Origin: DASUDX01 sp036275365
GTDB lineage: Bacteria > Pseudomonadota > Gammaproteobacteria > Nevskiales > Nevskiaceae
NCBI GenBank assembly: GCA_036275365.1
Contig: DASUDX010000076.1
Coordinates: 1-27,054, forward strand
Direction: 5' to 3'
Length of the DNA: 27,054 bases
Shown: in pieces, positions 1-6,170 of the stretch
Layout: every line of letters starts with the position of its first letter
Numbering within the stretch: the stretch's first letter is position 1
The notes under the pieces: generated by a model
The model's input: the letters and a program-made list of their open reading frames with translations, nothing else
Databases searched by the model: none
Told to the model about the DNA's origin: nothing
Program-made: the position numbers and the translations under genes

Positions 1-798
1 GAGCCGCGGCGGATTGCCAGCAGCCTGCAGCTGGGCGACCCCAACCGGCTCGCCGCCCGCCTCGGCTGCCCGGTGGTGGCGGACTTCCGCCGCGCCGACA
101 TCGCCCGCGGCGGTCAGGGCGCGCCCCTGGTCTGCGCGCTGCACCAGGCCCTGTTTGCCAAGGCGGGCGAGCCGCGGGCGGTGCTCAATCTGGGCGGCAT
201 CGCCAACCTCACCCTGCTGCCGGATGCCGATCCGGCGCGGGTGCGCGGCTTTGATACTGGACCGGCCAATGGCTTGATGGACGAGTGGTGTCAGCGCACC
301 CGCGGTCAGCCCTTCGACCGGGACGGCGCCTGGGCGGCGCAGGGGCGGGTCCTGCCGGAGCTGCTCGCGGCCTGGCTCGCCGAGCCCTATTTCACCGCCC
401 CGGCGCCGAAGAGCACCGGCCGCGGCCAGTTCAACCTCGCCTGGGCCGGTGCCCGCGCCGGCGATCTCGAGCGCTTTCCCGCCGCCGATGTACAGCGCAG
501 CCTGCTCGAGCTGACCGTGCAGAGCGTGCTGGACGCGCTGCGGCGCGAACAGCCGGATACCCGGCGGCTGCTGGTCTGCGGGGGGGGCGCCCGCAATGTG
601 CGGCTGATGGCGCGGCTGGCCGAGGCCTTCGCCGGTCCGGTGGAGACCACCGGCGCCCACGGTCTGGATCCGGCCTGGGTCGAGGCCACGGCGTTCGCCT
701 GGCTGGCCCTGGCGCGCCTCGACGGCCGCAGCGGTGCGCTGACCGGGGTGACCGGGGCGCGGGCCGCGGCGGTGCTGGGCGGGCTTTACGCCGGCTGA
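1..798 (+). CDS. anmK: Anhydro-N-acetylmuramic acid kinase, 5' end missing
   Basis: This is the C-terminal 265 residues of AnmK; the family is about 370 residues, so roughly the first quarter lies outside the window. The frame is open from base 1. Motifs seen include LQLGDPNRLA, DFRRADIARGGQGAPL, NLGGIANLTLL, the phosphate-binding GFDTGPANGLMDEW, KSTGRGQFNL and the late LLVCGGGARNVRLM. The family phosphorylates and opens 1,6-anhydroMurNAc to MurNAc-6-phosphate, a cytoplasmic step of peptidoglycan recycling. All recognisable C-terminal motifs are intact, so there is no sign of decay. The stop lies 4 bp from the convergent stop of the P-II gene. The assignment is secure. Confidence 0.95.
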   Translation, partial: EPRRIASSLQLGDPNRLAARLGCPVVADFRRADIARGGQGAPLVCALHQALFAKAGEPRAVLNLGGIANLTLLPDADPARVRGFDTGPANGLMDEWCQRTRGQPFDRDGAWAAQGRVLPELLAAWLAEPYFTAPAPKSTGRGQFNLAWAGARAGDLERFPAADVQRSLLELTVQSVLDALRREQPDTRRLLVCGGGARNVRLMARLAEAFAGPVETTGAHGLDPAWVEATAFAWLALARLDGRSGALTGVTGARAAAVLGGLYAG

Positions 799-802
799 GG
801 GG

Positions 803-1141
803 TCAGACCGCGGATTCGCCGGACTCGCCGGTGCGGATGCGCACGGTCTGGCCGAGGTCGTAGGTGAAGATCTTGCCGTCGCCGATCTGGCCGGTCTTGG
901 CGCTCTTCTGGATCGCCTCGATGGCGCGGTCGACCATGTCCGGGGTCAGCGCCACCTCGATCTTGATCTTGGGCAGCAGGTCCACCGTGTACTCGGCGCC
1001 GCGGTAGAGCTCGGTATGGCCCTTCTGGCGGCCGAAACCCCGCACCTCGGTCACCGTCATCCCCTGCACGCCGATGTCCGCCAGCGCCTCGCGCACGGCG
1101 TCCAGCTTGAACGGCTTGATGATGGCGATGAGCATTTTCAC
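803..1141 (-). CDS. glnB: Nitrogen regulatory protein P-II, solitary copy
   Basis: A full-length 112-residue P-II protein starting MKMLIAIIKPFKLD. Tyr51, the uridylylation site, sits in the T-loop (RGAEYTVDLLPK). The C-terminal signature GDGKIFTYDLGQTVRIRTGE is present, as is the ATP-binding GFGRQKGH segment. P-II trimers sense 2-oxoglutarate, ATP/ADP and, through uridylylation, glutamine, and control GlnE, NtrB or AmtB. The ATG chosen places Tyr51 at the canonical position. It stands alone, divergent from the thioesterase with a 92-bp shared upstream region; I see no sigma-54 element there. A second P-II gene lies about 2.2 kb away next to amtB. glnB versus glnK is assigned only from context (not amtB-linked). 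Confidence 0.93.
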   Translation of the reverse strand: MKMLIAIIKPFKLDAVREALADIGVQGMTVTEVRGFGRQKGHTELYRGAEYTVDLLPKIKIEVALTPDMVDRAIEAIQKSAKTGQIGDGKIFTYDLGQTVRIRTGESGESAV

Positions 1142-1233
1142 GGCGCGGATCCGGTCGGTCTCGGGAGGCGGCAGTCTAGCGGATGGCGGCTGGGCTATCG
1201 TGCCGGCTCCCCTCCCGGAGCGAGCGGCCGTCG

Positions 1234-1635
1234 ATGAAAGCCCCTGTCAACCGTCCCACCCTGCTGGATGCCCTCGGCATCGAGATCGTCGAGTTCTCCA
1301 AGACCCGGGTGGTCGCCACCATGCCGGTGGATGGCCGCACCCATCAGCCGATCGGCCTGCTCCACGGCGGCGCCTCGGTGGCCCTGGCCGAGACCGTGGC
1401 CAGCATGGGGGCCTGGCTGCATGTGGACCCGGCCAAGGAGACCACGGTGGGTCTGGAGATCAACGCCAACCACCTGCGCGGCAAGCGCGACGGCGTGGTC
1501 ACCGCCACCGGCGTGCCCCTGCATAGCGGCCGGCGCACCCATGTGTGGTCGGTGGAGATCCGCGACGAGCAGCAGCGGCTGGTCTGCATCTCGCGGTGCA
1601 CCCTGGCGGTGGTGCCGCTGAGCGGCGAAGGCTAG
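1234..1635 (+). CDS. Hotdog-fold acyl-CoA thioesterase (PaaI/EntH/YdiI type)
   Basis: A 133-residue single-domain hotdog thioesterase. The diagnostic segment GLLHGGASVALAETVAS holds the family's catalytic Glu. It is followed by TTVGLEINANHLRG and by PLHSGRRTHVWSVEI, which resemble the E. coli YdiI (MenI)/EntH subgroup. Such enzymes hydrolyse acyl- or aryl-CoA thioesters in the cytoplasm. The physiological substrate cannot be read from sequence, and menaquinone synthesis is not implied. I chose the ATG at 1234 because the hotdog domain starts soon after and a GGAG lies about 13 bases upstream; an in-frame ATG at 1183 would add 17 poorly conserved residues. It is divergent from the P-II gene. 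Confidence 0.88.
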   Translation: MKAPVNRPTLLDALGIEIVEFSKTRVVATMPVDGRTHQPIGLLHGGASVALAETVASMGAWLHVDPAKETTVGLEINANHLRGKRDGVVTATGVPLHSGRRTHVWSVEIRDEQQRLVCISRCTLAVVPLSGEG

Positions 1636-1659
1636 CCGAGCCGGGTCCGGCGGCCGTGC

Positions 1660-1688
1660 AAAAAAAGAGGGCCGGCTTGCGCCGGCCC
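1660..1688 (-). terminator. Intrinsic terminator of glnK-amtB
   Basis: On the minus strand GGGCCGGC, loop GCAA and GCCGGCCC form a perfect 8-bp stem. It is followed two bases later by seven consecutive T residues (the A run at 1660-1666 on the plus strand). It lies 63 bp past the amtB stop and is correctly oriented for that transcript. There is no T tract on the plus-strand side, so it would not act as an intrinsic terminator for the thioesterase. Confidence 0.88.
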
Positions 1689-1750
1689 ATCAACAACACC
1701 CCTGGGAGGAGACCCCAGCCGGGCGCGGGAGACCCCGCGCCCGGGGTACA

Positions 1751-3325
1751 TCAACTGTTGTAGGCCTTCTCGCCGTGCTCGGCGAGATCCAGGCCTTCGC
1801 TCTCGGCTTCCTCGCTGACACGCAGGCCGATGGTGAACTTGATCGCCAGCAGGGCCACCGTCGAGACCACCGCCGACCACACGATGGCGATCAGCACGGC
1901 CTTGACCTGGATCATGATCTGGGCGCTGTCGTAGCCGAAGGTCGGGCCGACCCAGCCATCGGTGACATAGCCCGCGCCGCCCTTGGCCGGATCGACGAAC
2001 ACCCCGGTCAGGATGGCGCCGACGATGCCGCCGACGGCGTGGACGCCGAAGGCATCCAGCGCGTCGTCATAGCCCAGCGCCTTCTTGATGTAGGTGACGG
2101 CGACGAAGCAGACCAGACCGCCGGCCAGGCCGATGATCAGCGCGCCCTTGATGCCGACGAAGCCGCAGGCCGGGGTAATCGCCACCAGACCGGCGATGCA
2201 GCCGGACACCGCGCCCAGCAGCGAGGGCTTGCCCTTGAGGATCCACTCGGCGAACAGCCAGGCCAGCGCCGCCATCGCGGTGGCGATGATGGTGTTGGCC
2301 AGGGCCAGCACCGCGTAGCCGTTGGCCTCGAGATTGGAGCCGGCGTTGAAGCCGAACCAGCCCACCCACAGCATGCAGGCGCCGATCAGGGTCATGGTCA
2401 GGCTGTGCGGGGCCATCGAGGTCTTGCCGTAGCCCGCGCGCTTGCCGACGATGATCGCCGCCACCAGACCGGCGATACCGGCATTGATGTGCACAACGGT
2501 GCCGCCGGCGAAGTCCAGCGCACCCAGCTGCCACAGGTAGCCCGCGGTGGCATTGAGGTCGGCCACCACCTCCGGCGAGGTGTAGGCATCCGGGCCCGGC
2601 CACCACCAGACCATGTGCGCCATCGGCAGGTAGCTGAAGGTGAACCAGATGACGGTGAACAGCAGCACCGAGACGAACTTCATGCGCTCGGCATAGCCAC
2701 CGGCGATCAGCGCACAGGTGATGGCGGCGAAGGTCAGCTGGAACATGGCGAACATCAGCTCGGGAATCAGCACGCCCTTGCTGAAGGTGGCGGTGGCCAC
2801 GAAGAACCCGTTGGCGTCGTAGACCACCCCTTCCAGGAACATCTTGGAGAGGCCGCCAAAGAACGGCGAGCCGTTGCTGAACGCCACCGAGTAGCCATAG
2901 ACCACCCACAGCACCGCGATCACGCAGAAGATCACGAAGGTCTGGGAGAGCGTCGAGAGCATGTTCTTGGAGCGGGTCATGCCGCCGTAGAACAGCGCCA
3001 GGCCCGGCAGCGACATGAAGATCACCAGCACCGTGGCGACCATCATCCAGGTGACATTGCCTTCGTTGAAGGTCGGCGCCACCGGCGCTGCCGGCTCGGC
3101 CGCCGCCTCGGCGGGGGCTTCGGTCACGGCCGCTTCGACGGCCGCGGCCGCCTCGCTGACCGCCTCGGTGACGGCCTCGGCCGCCGCTTCGGCCTGCGGG
3201 GTGACATCGACCTGGGCCGCTTCGGCGGTCGCCGCCGCGGCATCGGCCCCGGTCTGCGCCCAGACCGGGGCGGTGAGCACGCTGCTGGCAGCCAGCAGCA
3301 GCGCAAGGGAGAGTTTGCGAATCAT
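1751..3325 (-). CDS. amtB: Ammonium transporter with signal peptide and Ala/Glu-rich leader
   Basis: A 524-residue Amt/Rh-family ammonium channel of the inner membrane. Residues 1-23 form a signal peptide (cleavage near VWA-Q). Residues 24-86 are a low-complexity Ala/Glu/Val/Pro stretch. The Amt domain begins at NEGNVTWMM and contains about 11 hydrophobic segments. The twin pore histidines are recognisable in AGGTVVHINAG and DAFGVHAVGG. The ATG at 3325 was chosen for its signal peptide and the GGAG about 8 bases upstream; longer frames lack both. It follows glnK by 25 bp in the conserved glnK-amtB order, and the P-II trimer is known to block AmtB under ammonium sufficiency. Expression is probably NtrC/sigma-54 controlled through the elements upstream of glnK. 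Confidence 0.96.
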   Translation of the reverse strand: MIRKLSLALLLAASSVLTAPVWAQTGADAAAATAEAAQVDVTPQAEAAAEAVTEAVSEAAAAVEAAVTEAPAEAAAEPAAPVAPTFNEGNVTWMMVATVLVIFMSLPGLALFYGGMTRSKNMLSTLSQTFVIFCVIAVLWVVYGYSVAFSNGSPFFGGLSKMFLEGVVYDANGFFVATATFSKGVLIPELMFAMFQLTFAAITCALIAGGYAERMKFVSVLLFTVIWFTFSYLPMAHMVWWWPGPDAYTSPEVVADLNATAGYLWQLGALDFAGGTVVHINAGIAGLVAAIIVGKRAGYGKTSMAPHSLTMTLIGACMLWVGWFGFNAGSNLEANGYAVLALANTIIATAMAALAWLFAEWILKGKPSLLGAVSGCIAGLVAITPACGFVGIKGALIIGLAGGLVCFVAVTYIKKALGYDDALDAFGVHAVGGIVGAILTGVFVDPAKGGAGYVTDGWVGPTFGYDSAQIMIQVKAVLIAIVWSAVVSTVALLAIKFTIGLRVSEEAESEGLDLAEHGEKAYNS

Positions 3326-3350
3326 CAATAAGCTCCTGGTCGTCCTGTTC

Positions 3351-3689
3351 TCAGAGTGCTTCTTTGCCGGTCTCGCCGGTGCGGATGCGGATGGCCTGCT
3401 CGAGCGTGTAGACGAAGATCTTTCCGTCGCCGATCTTCCCGGTGTGAGCGGCCTTGCTGATGGCGTCGATGGCGGCATCCAGCTTGTCGTCGCCGATGGC
3501 CACCTCGATCTTCACCTTGGGCAGGAAATCCACCACGTACTCCGCGCCGCGATACAGCTCGGTATGGCCCTTCTGGCGCCCGAATCCCTTCACTTCCGTC
3601 ACCGTGATGCCGGCCACGCCGATTTCCGAGAGCGCTTCGCGCACCTCGTCCAGCTTGAACGGCTTGATGATGGCTGCAATCAATTTCAT
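3351..3689 (-). CDS. glnK: Nitrogen regulatory protein P-II linked to amtB
   Basis: A 112-residue P-II protein (MKLIAAIIKPFKLDEVREAL). Tyr51 is in the T-loop (RGAEYVVDFLPK) and the C-terminus is GDGKIFVYTLEQAIRIRTGE. It is first in the glnK-amtB operon. AGGAGT lies about 6 bases before the ATG at 3689; in-frame upstream ATGs would add an unrelated extension. It differs from the solitary P-II gene mainly in the loop after the T-loop (VAIGDDKLDAAID against VALTPDMVDRAIE). The established role is inhibitory binding to AmtB. A sigma-54 type promoter at 3772-3787 would give a leader of about 70 nt. Confidence 0.94.
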   Translation of the reverse strand: MKLIAAIIKPFKLDEVREALSEIGVAGITVTEVKGFGRQKGHTELYRGAEYVVDFLPKVKIEVAIGDDKLDAAIDAISKAAHTGKIGDGKIFVYTLEQAIRIRTGETGKEAL

Positions 3690-3771
3690 GAATAACTCCT
3701 TGATCTGGCTGCGATGTCTTGCTCGCGCGCCGGCAGGCCACAGCCCCAAAAGCCCACGGCAGGGGGAGCAA

Positions 3772-3787
3772 AGCAGCAACCGTGCCA
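3772..3787 (-). promoter_or_regulatory. Sigma-54 (-24/-12) promoter of glnK-amtB
   Basis: Read on the minus strand, TGGCACGGTTGCTGCT matches the sigma-54 consensus TGGCACG-N4-TTGCW except for one C in place of T. The invariant GG and GC are exactly 10 bases apart. The predicted start is near 3761, about 70 nt before the glnK ATG. Location, orientation and a nearby NtrC-like dyad all agree with nitrogen-controlled transcription. Confidence 0.8.
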
Positions 3788-3876
3788 TCGGTCAGCGGCG
3801 CTGTGGCGGGATAAGGGTGGGTGCCCCCGCGTGGCCGGGCCGCGACCGCGCGCCGGGTGGTGGCCGGGAGGCGGGC

Positions 3877-3903
3877 GGTGGCGCACCAAACTGGTGCGTC
3901 ACC
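3877..3903. promoter_or_regulatory. Probable NtrC-binding dyad upstream of glnK
   Basis: A 27-bp inverted repeat with 12-bp arms around AAC. The arms are GGTGGCGCACCA and TGGTGCGTCACC, with a single G:T mismatch. The core GCACC-N5-GGTGC fits the known NtrC site pattern TGCACC-N5-GGTGCA. Its centre is about 130 bp upstream of the predicted sigma-54 start, a normal enhancer distance. Confidence 0.7.
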
Positions 3904-3966
3904 GCTGCAGGCGCCGGGAGCCCGGGCGGAGATGCCGCGGCGGCGCTGCTGGCGCCGGATCGCAGG

Positions 3967-4048
3967 CAAAAAAATCGCCCGGTCGGAGGACCAGGCGGAG
4001 GAGGAGGAAAAACCATGTTGCTTCGTCTTGCCGGGGTGGCAATCCTCA
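3967..4048 (-). ncRNA. Putative small RNA ending in an intrinsic terminator
   Basis: On the minus strand a 9-bp stem (CGCCTGGTC, loop CTCC, GACCGGGCG, one T:G pair) at 3976-3997 is followed by A and seven T residues (3968-3974). This is a textbook intrinsic terminator, yet no minus-strand gene lies immediately upstream. Just before it the transcript would carry a CCTCCTCCTCC run after five T residues. A weak promoter-like pair, TTGACC (4077-4082) and TACTAG (4055-4060) with a 16-base spacer, would give an RNA of about 80 nt. The terminator is seen directly; the RNA is inferred. Alternatively it ends antisense read-through from the methyltransferase gene. Confidence 0.35.
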
Positions 4049-4122
4049 GCGTCGCTAGTATTCAAATCGAACGGTCGGTCAACCGTCCGCGAGCCCCCCG
4101 CCACCCTGTAGGAAAACGCTGA
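4015..4122 (+). CDS. Possible 35-residue leader peptide before dtd
   Basis: An ATG at 4015 is preceded by the very purine-rich GGAGGAGGAGGAAAAACC, an unusually strong ribosome-binding site. The frame runs 35 codons (MLLRLAGVAILSVASIQIE at the start, then basic) and stops two bases before the dtd ATG. The N-terminus is hydrophobic. The geometry suggests translational coupling to dtd. No family is recognised, and the same purine tract is the complement of the CCTCC run in the candidate minus-strand RNA, so the tract may be conserved for another reason. Confidence 0.25.
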   Translation: MLLRLAGVAILSVASIQIERSVNRPRAPRHPVGKR

Positions 4123-4124
4123 AC

Positions 4125-4562
4125 ATGATCGCGCTGCTGCAACGGGTGGCGGAGGCCCGGGTCGCCGTCGCCGGCGAGACCCTCGGCGCCATCGGGCCGG
4201 GCCTGCTGGTGCTGATCGGCGTGCGCCCCGAGGACCAGACGGCGAGTGCCGAGCGCCTGCTCGAGCGCCTGCTCGGTTACCGGGTGTTCGCCGATGCCCA
4301 GGGCCGGATGAACCGCAGCCTGCGCGACATCGGCGGCGGCCTGCTGCTGGTGCCGCAGTTCACCCTCGCCGCCGACACCCGCCGGGGCAGCCGCCCCGGT
4401 TTTTCCGGTGCCGCGGCGCCGGCGCTGGCGCAGCGGCTGTTCGAGCATCTGGTGCAGCGCGCCCAGGCCAGCCATGCCCCGGTTGCCAGCGGGCGCTTCG
4501 GCGCCGACATGCAGGTGAGCCTGACCAACGACGGCCCGGTCACCTTCTGGCTGGAAAGCTGA
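4125..4562 (+). CDS. dtd: D-aminoacyl-tRNA deacylase
   Basis: A 145-residue DTD, the usual length. It hydrolyses D-amino acids, and mischarged Gly on tRNA-Ala, from tRNA. It aligns without gaps to the E. coli positions I remember: residues 77-80 are PQFT (SQFT in E. coli), followed by LAAD, and residues 135-140 are NDGPVT with the cross-subunit Gly-cisPro at 137-138. Pro at position 77 replaces the usual Ser. The ATG at 4125 gives the expected MIALLQRV N-terminus. AGGA lies about 12 bases upstream, and the preceding 35-codon frame ends 2 bp before the start. Confidence 0.94.
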   Translation: MIALLQRVAEARVAVAGETLGAIGPGLLVLIGVRPEDQTASAERLLERLLGYRVFADAQGRMNRSLRDIGGGLLLVPQFTLAADTRRGSRPGFSGAAAPALAQRLFEHLVQRAQASHAPVASGRFGADMQVSLTNDGPVTFWLES

Positions 4563-4586
4563 GCGCCGCCGGTCGCCCGGCCCGGC

Positions 4587-5393
4587 TCAGGGCTTGATGA
4601 ACTTCAGCGTCATGCGGTCGGACTCGCCGATCGCCAGATACTTCTCGCGATCGGTCTCGCCCAGCCGCAGCACCGGCGGCAGCGTCCACACACCCTGCGG
4701 GTGATCGGTGCTGTCCGCCGGATTGGCATTGATCTCCGACCAGCCGGCATAGACGAAGCCGGCTTCGGTGGCGAGCTTGATCACCAGGTCCTGGGTGACA
4801 TAGCCGCTCTTCTTCATCTGCTCCAGATCGGTGCCCGGGCGGGCGCGGTGTTCCACCACGCCGAGCAGGCCCCCCTTCTTCAGGCTGCGGTAGAAGCTGG
4901 CGAACATCTCGCGCTCGTGTCCCGAGGCCAGCCAGTTGTGGACATTGCGGAAGGTCAGCACCCGGTCGGCGGTGCCCGCCGGCACCGGCTGCCAGCTCTG
5001 CGGGGCGCCGAGCTCGGCCACCACCACGCGGTCGTAGCGCGCCGGGTCGGCGGCGAGCTTGGCGTCGAACTCGGCCAGCAGCCTCTGCCGGTAGGCCGAG
5101 CCGGCCGGATCGCGGACGAAGCCCGCCGCCACATAGCGGCCCTGGGCGCGCAGATAGGGCGCCAGAATCTCGGTGTACCAGCCAGCCCCCGGCCAGACTT
5201 CGACCACCGTGTGCTCCGGACGCACCTCGAAGAACTCGAGCGTCTCGCGCGGGTGCCGGTAGCGGTCGCGGGCGACGAAGGCCGGCGTGCGCCGGGCATC
5301 GGCGATGGCGGCCTCCAGCGTCGGCGGGAGTTCCGGGCGCCCGGCGCAGGCGCCGAGCAGGACCAGCAGGCTGAGCAGAGCGGTACGAAGCAT
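4587..5393 (-). CDS. SAM-methyltransferase-like lipoprotein (COG4798 type)
   Basis: A 268-residue protein. The N-terminus MLRTALLSLLVLLGACAG is a lipoprotein signal with lipobox LGAC. The rest resembles class I SAM-dependent methyltransferases of the COG4798 group: RYRHPRETLEFFEV, then VVEVWPGAGWYTEILAPYL as the SAM-binding motif I, FRNVHNWL, and a segment LKKGGLLGVVEHRA. I chose the ATG at 5393 for the lipobox and the AAGGA just upstream. Its substrate is unknown. A methyltransferase fold exported as a lipoprotein is odd because SAM is cytoplasmic. slyD lies 31 bp upstream on the same strand, so the two are probably cotranscribed. Confidence 0.8.
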   Translation of the reverse strand: MLRTALLSLLVLLGACAGRPELPPTLEAAIADARRTPAFVARDRYRHPRETLEFFEVRPEHTVVEVWPGAGWYTEILAPYLRAQGRYVAAGFVRDPAGSAYRQRLLAEFDAKLAADPARYDRVVVAELGAPQSWQPVPAGTADRVLTFRNVHNWLASGHEREMFASFYRSLKKGGLLGVVEHRARPGTDLEQMKKSGYVTQDLVIKLATEAGFVYAGWSEINANPADSTDHPQGVWTLPPVLRLGETDREKYLAIGESDRMTLKFIKP

Positions 5394-5424
5394 GGGGGCG
5401 TCCTTGCAGGGGGAAAGGAAAGCG

Positions 5425-5907
5425 TCAGTGGTGGTGGCCGCCGGGGCCGTGCACATGGCCGTGAGCCAGCTCTTCCTCGCTGGCCGCGCGCACCTCGGTG
5501 ATCTCCACCGCGAAGTTCAGATGCTCACCGGCCAGCGGGTGATTGCCATCCACCGTGATCATGTCGCCGGCCACGCGGGTGACCACGATGCGCATCGGGC
5601 CCTGGTCGCCCTGGGCGGTGAAGCTCATCCCCACCTCGACCTGGCTGACGCCCTGGAAGGCCCGGCGCGGCACCGTCTGCACCATCCGCTCGTCGCGCTC
5701 GCCATAGCCCTCGGCCGGGCTGACCCGCACATCCAGGCGATCGCCCACCTGCTTGCCGAGCAGCGCCTTCTCCAGACCCGGGATGATGTTGCCGGCCCCC
5801 TGCAGATAGGCCAGCGGCTCGCGGCCCTCGGAGGAATCGAGCACCTCGCCGCGGTCATTGGTCAGGGTGTAATGCATGGCAACCACGCAGTTGTCGGCGA
5901 TCAGCAT
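5425..5907 (-). CDS. slyD: FKBP-type peptidyl-prolyl isomerase, SlyD family
   Basis: A 160-residue SlyD-like protein. The FKBP half is seen in YTLTNDRGEVLDSS, PLAYLQGAGNIIPGLEKAL and GDRLDVRVSPAEGYGERD. The inserted IF chaperone domain follows (RRAFQGVSQVEVGMSF, VDGNHPLAGEHLNF). It ends in a short His-rich tail, HGHVHGPGGHHH, which in the family binds Ni and other metals but is shorter here than in E. coli. It acts in the cytoplasm as a prolyl isomerase and chaperone. The start at 5907 gives the family-like N-terminus MLIADNCVVAMHY; upstream ATGs do not. It probably leads a two-gene transcript with the methyltransferase lipoprotein. Confidence 0.9.
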   Translation of the reverse strand: MLIADNCVVAMHYTLTNDRGEVLDSSEGREPLAYLQGAGNIIPGLEKALLGKQVGDRLDVRVSPAEGYGERDERMVQTVPRRAFQGVSQVEVGMSFTAQGDQGPMRIVVTRVAGDMITVDGNHPLAGEHLNFAVEITEVRAASEEELAHGHVHGPGGHHH

Positions 5908-6170
5908 GTGCAGGGTCCGCGGCAAAGAGAAAGGAGCCGTATGGTAGCCCCGGGGCCTGCAACCGTTTTGCGGCGGCCCGCATCCAAGCAGCATCCGCCG
6001 GACCGGGGAGCTGGCGAGAACGGCGAGGGCTTGGCCAAAAGCGCCACGCCGGCCGCTCGCCCGGTTTCGGGGTCAGGGGACAATCGCAACCATTTCAAGG
6101 TTTTGCAGAAGAGCGCCGGCTGGCACGGGCCTTGTACTGCAAACCGCCAAGGGATCACGGGACAGCCGCT
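5908..6170. other. Divergent intergenic region between slyD and the efflux operon
   Basis: These 263 bp must hold promoters for both directions, but I find no clear sigma-70 pair. A 77-codon open frame (5941-6174, plus) with AAAGGAG upstream ends in an ATGA overlap with the membrane-fusion gene; its third-position GC is lower than in the neighbours. TGGCACG at 6121 starts a sigma-54-like string that lacks the essential GC at -12. Confidence 0.4.

Noticed and set aside
6121..6136. TGGCACGGGCCTTGTA as a sigma-54 promoter for the efflux operon
   Set aside because: The -24 half is perfect, but the nearly invariant GC at -12 is GT, and no enhancer site was seen.
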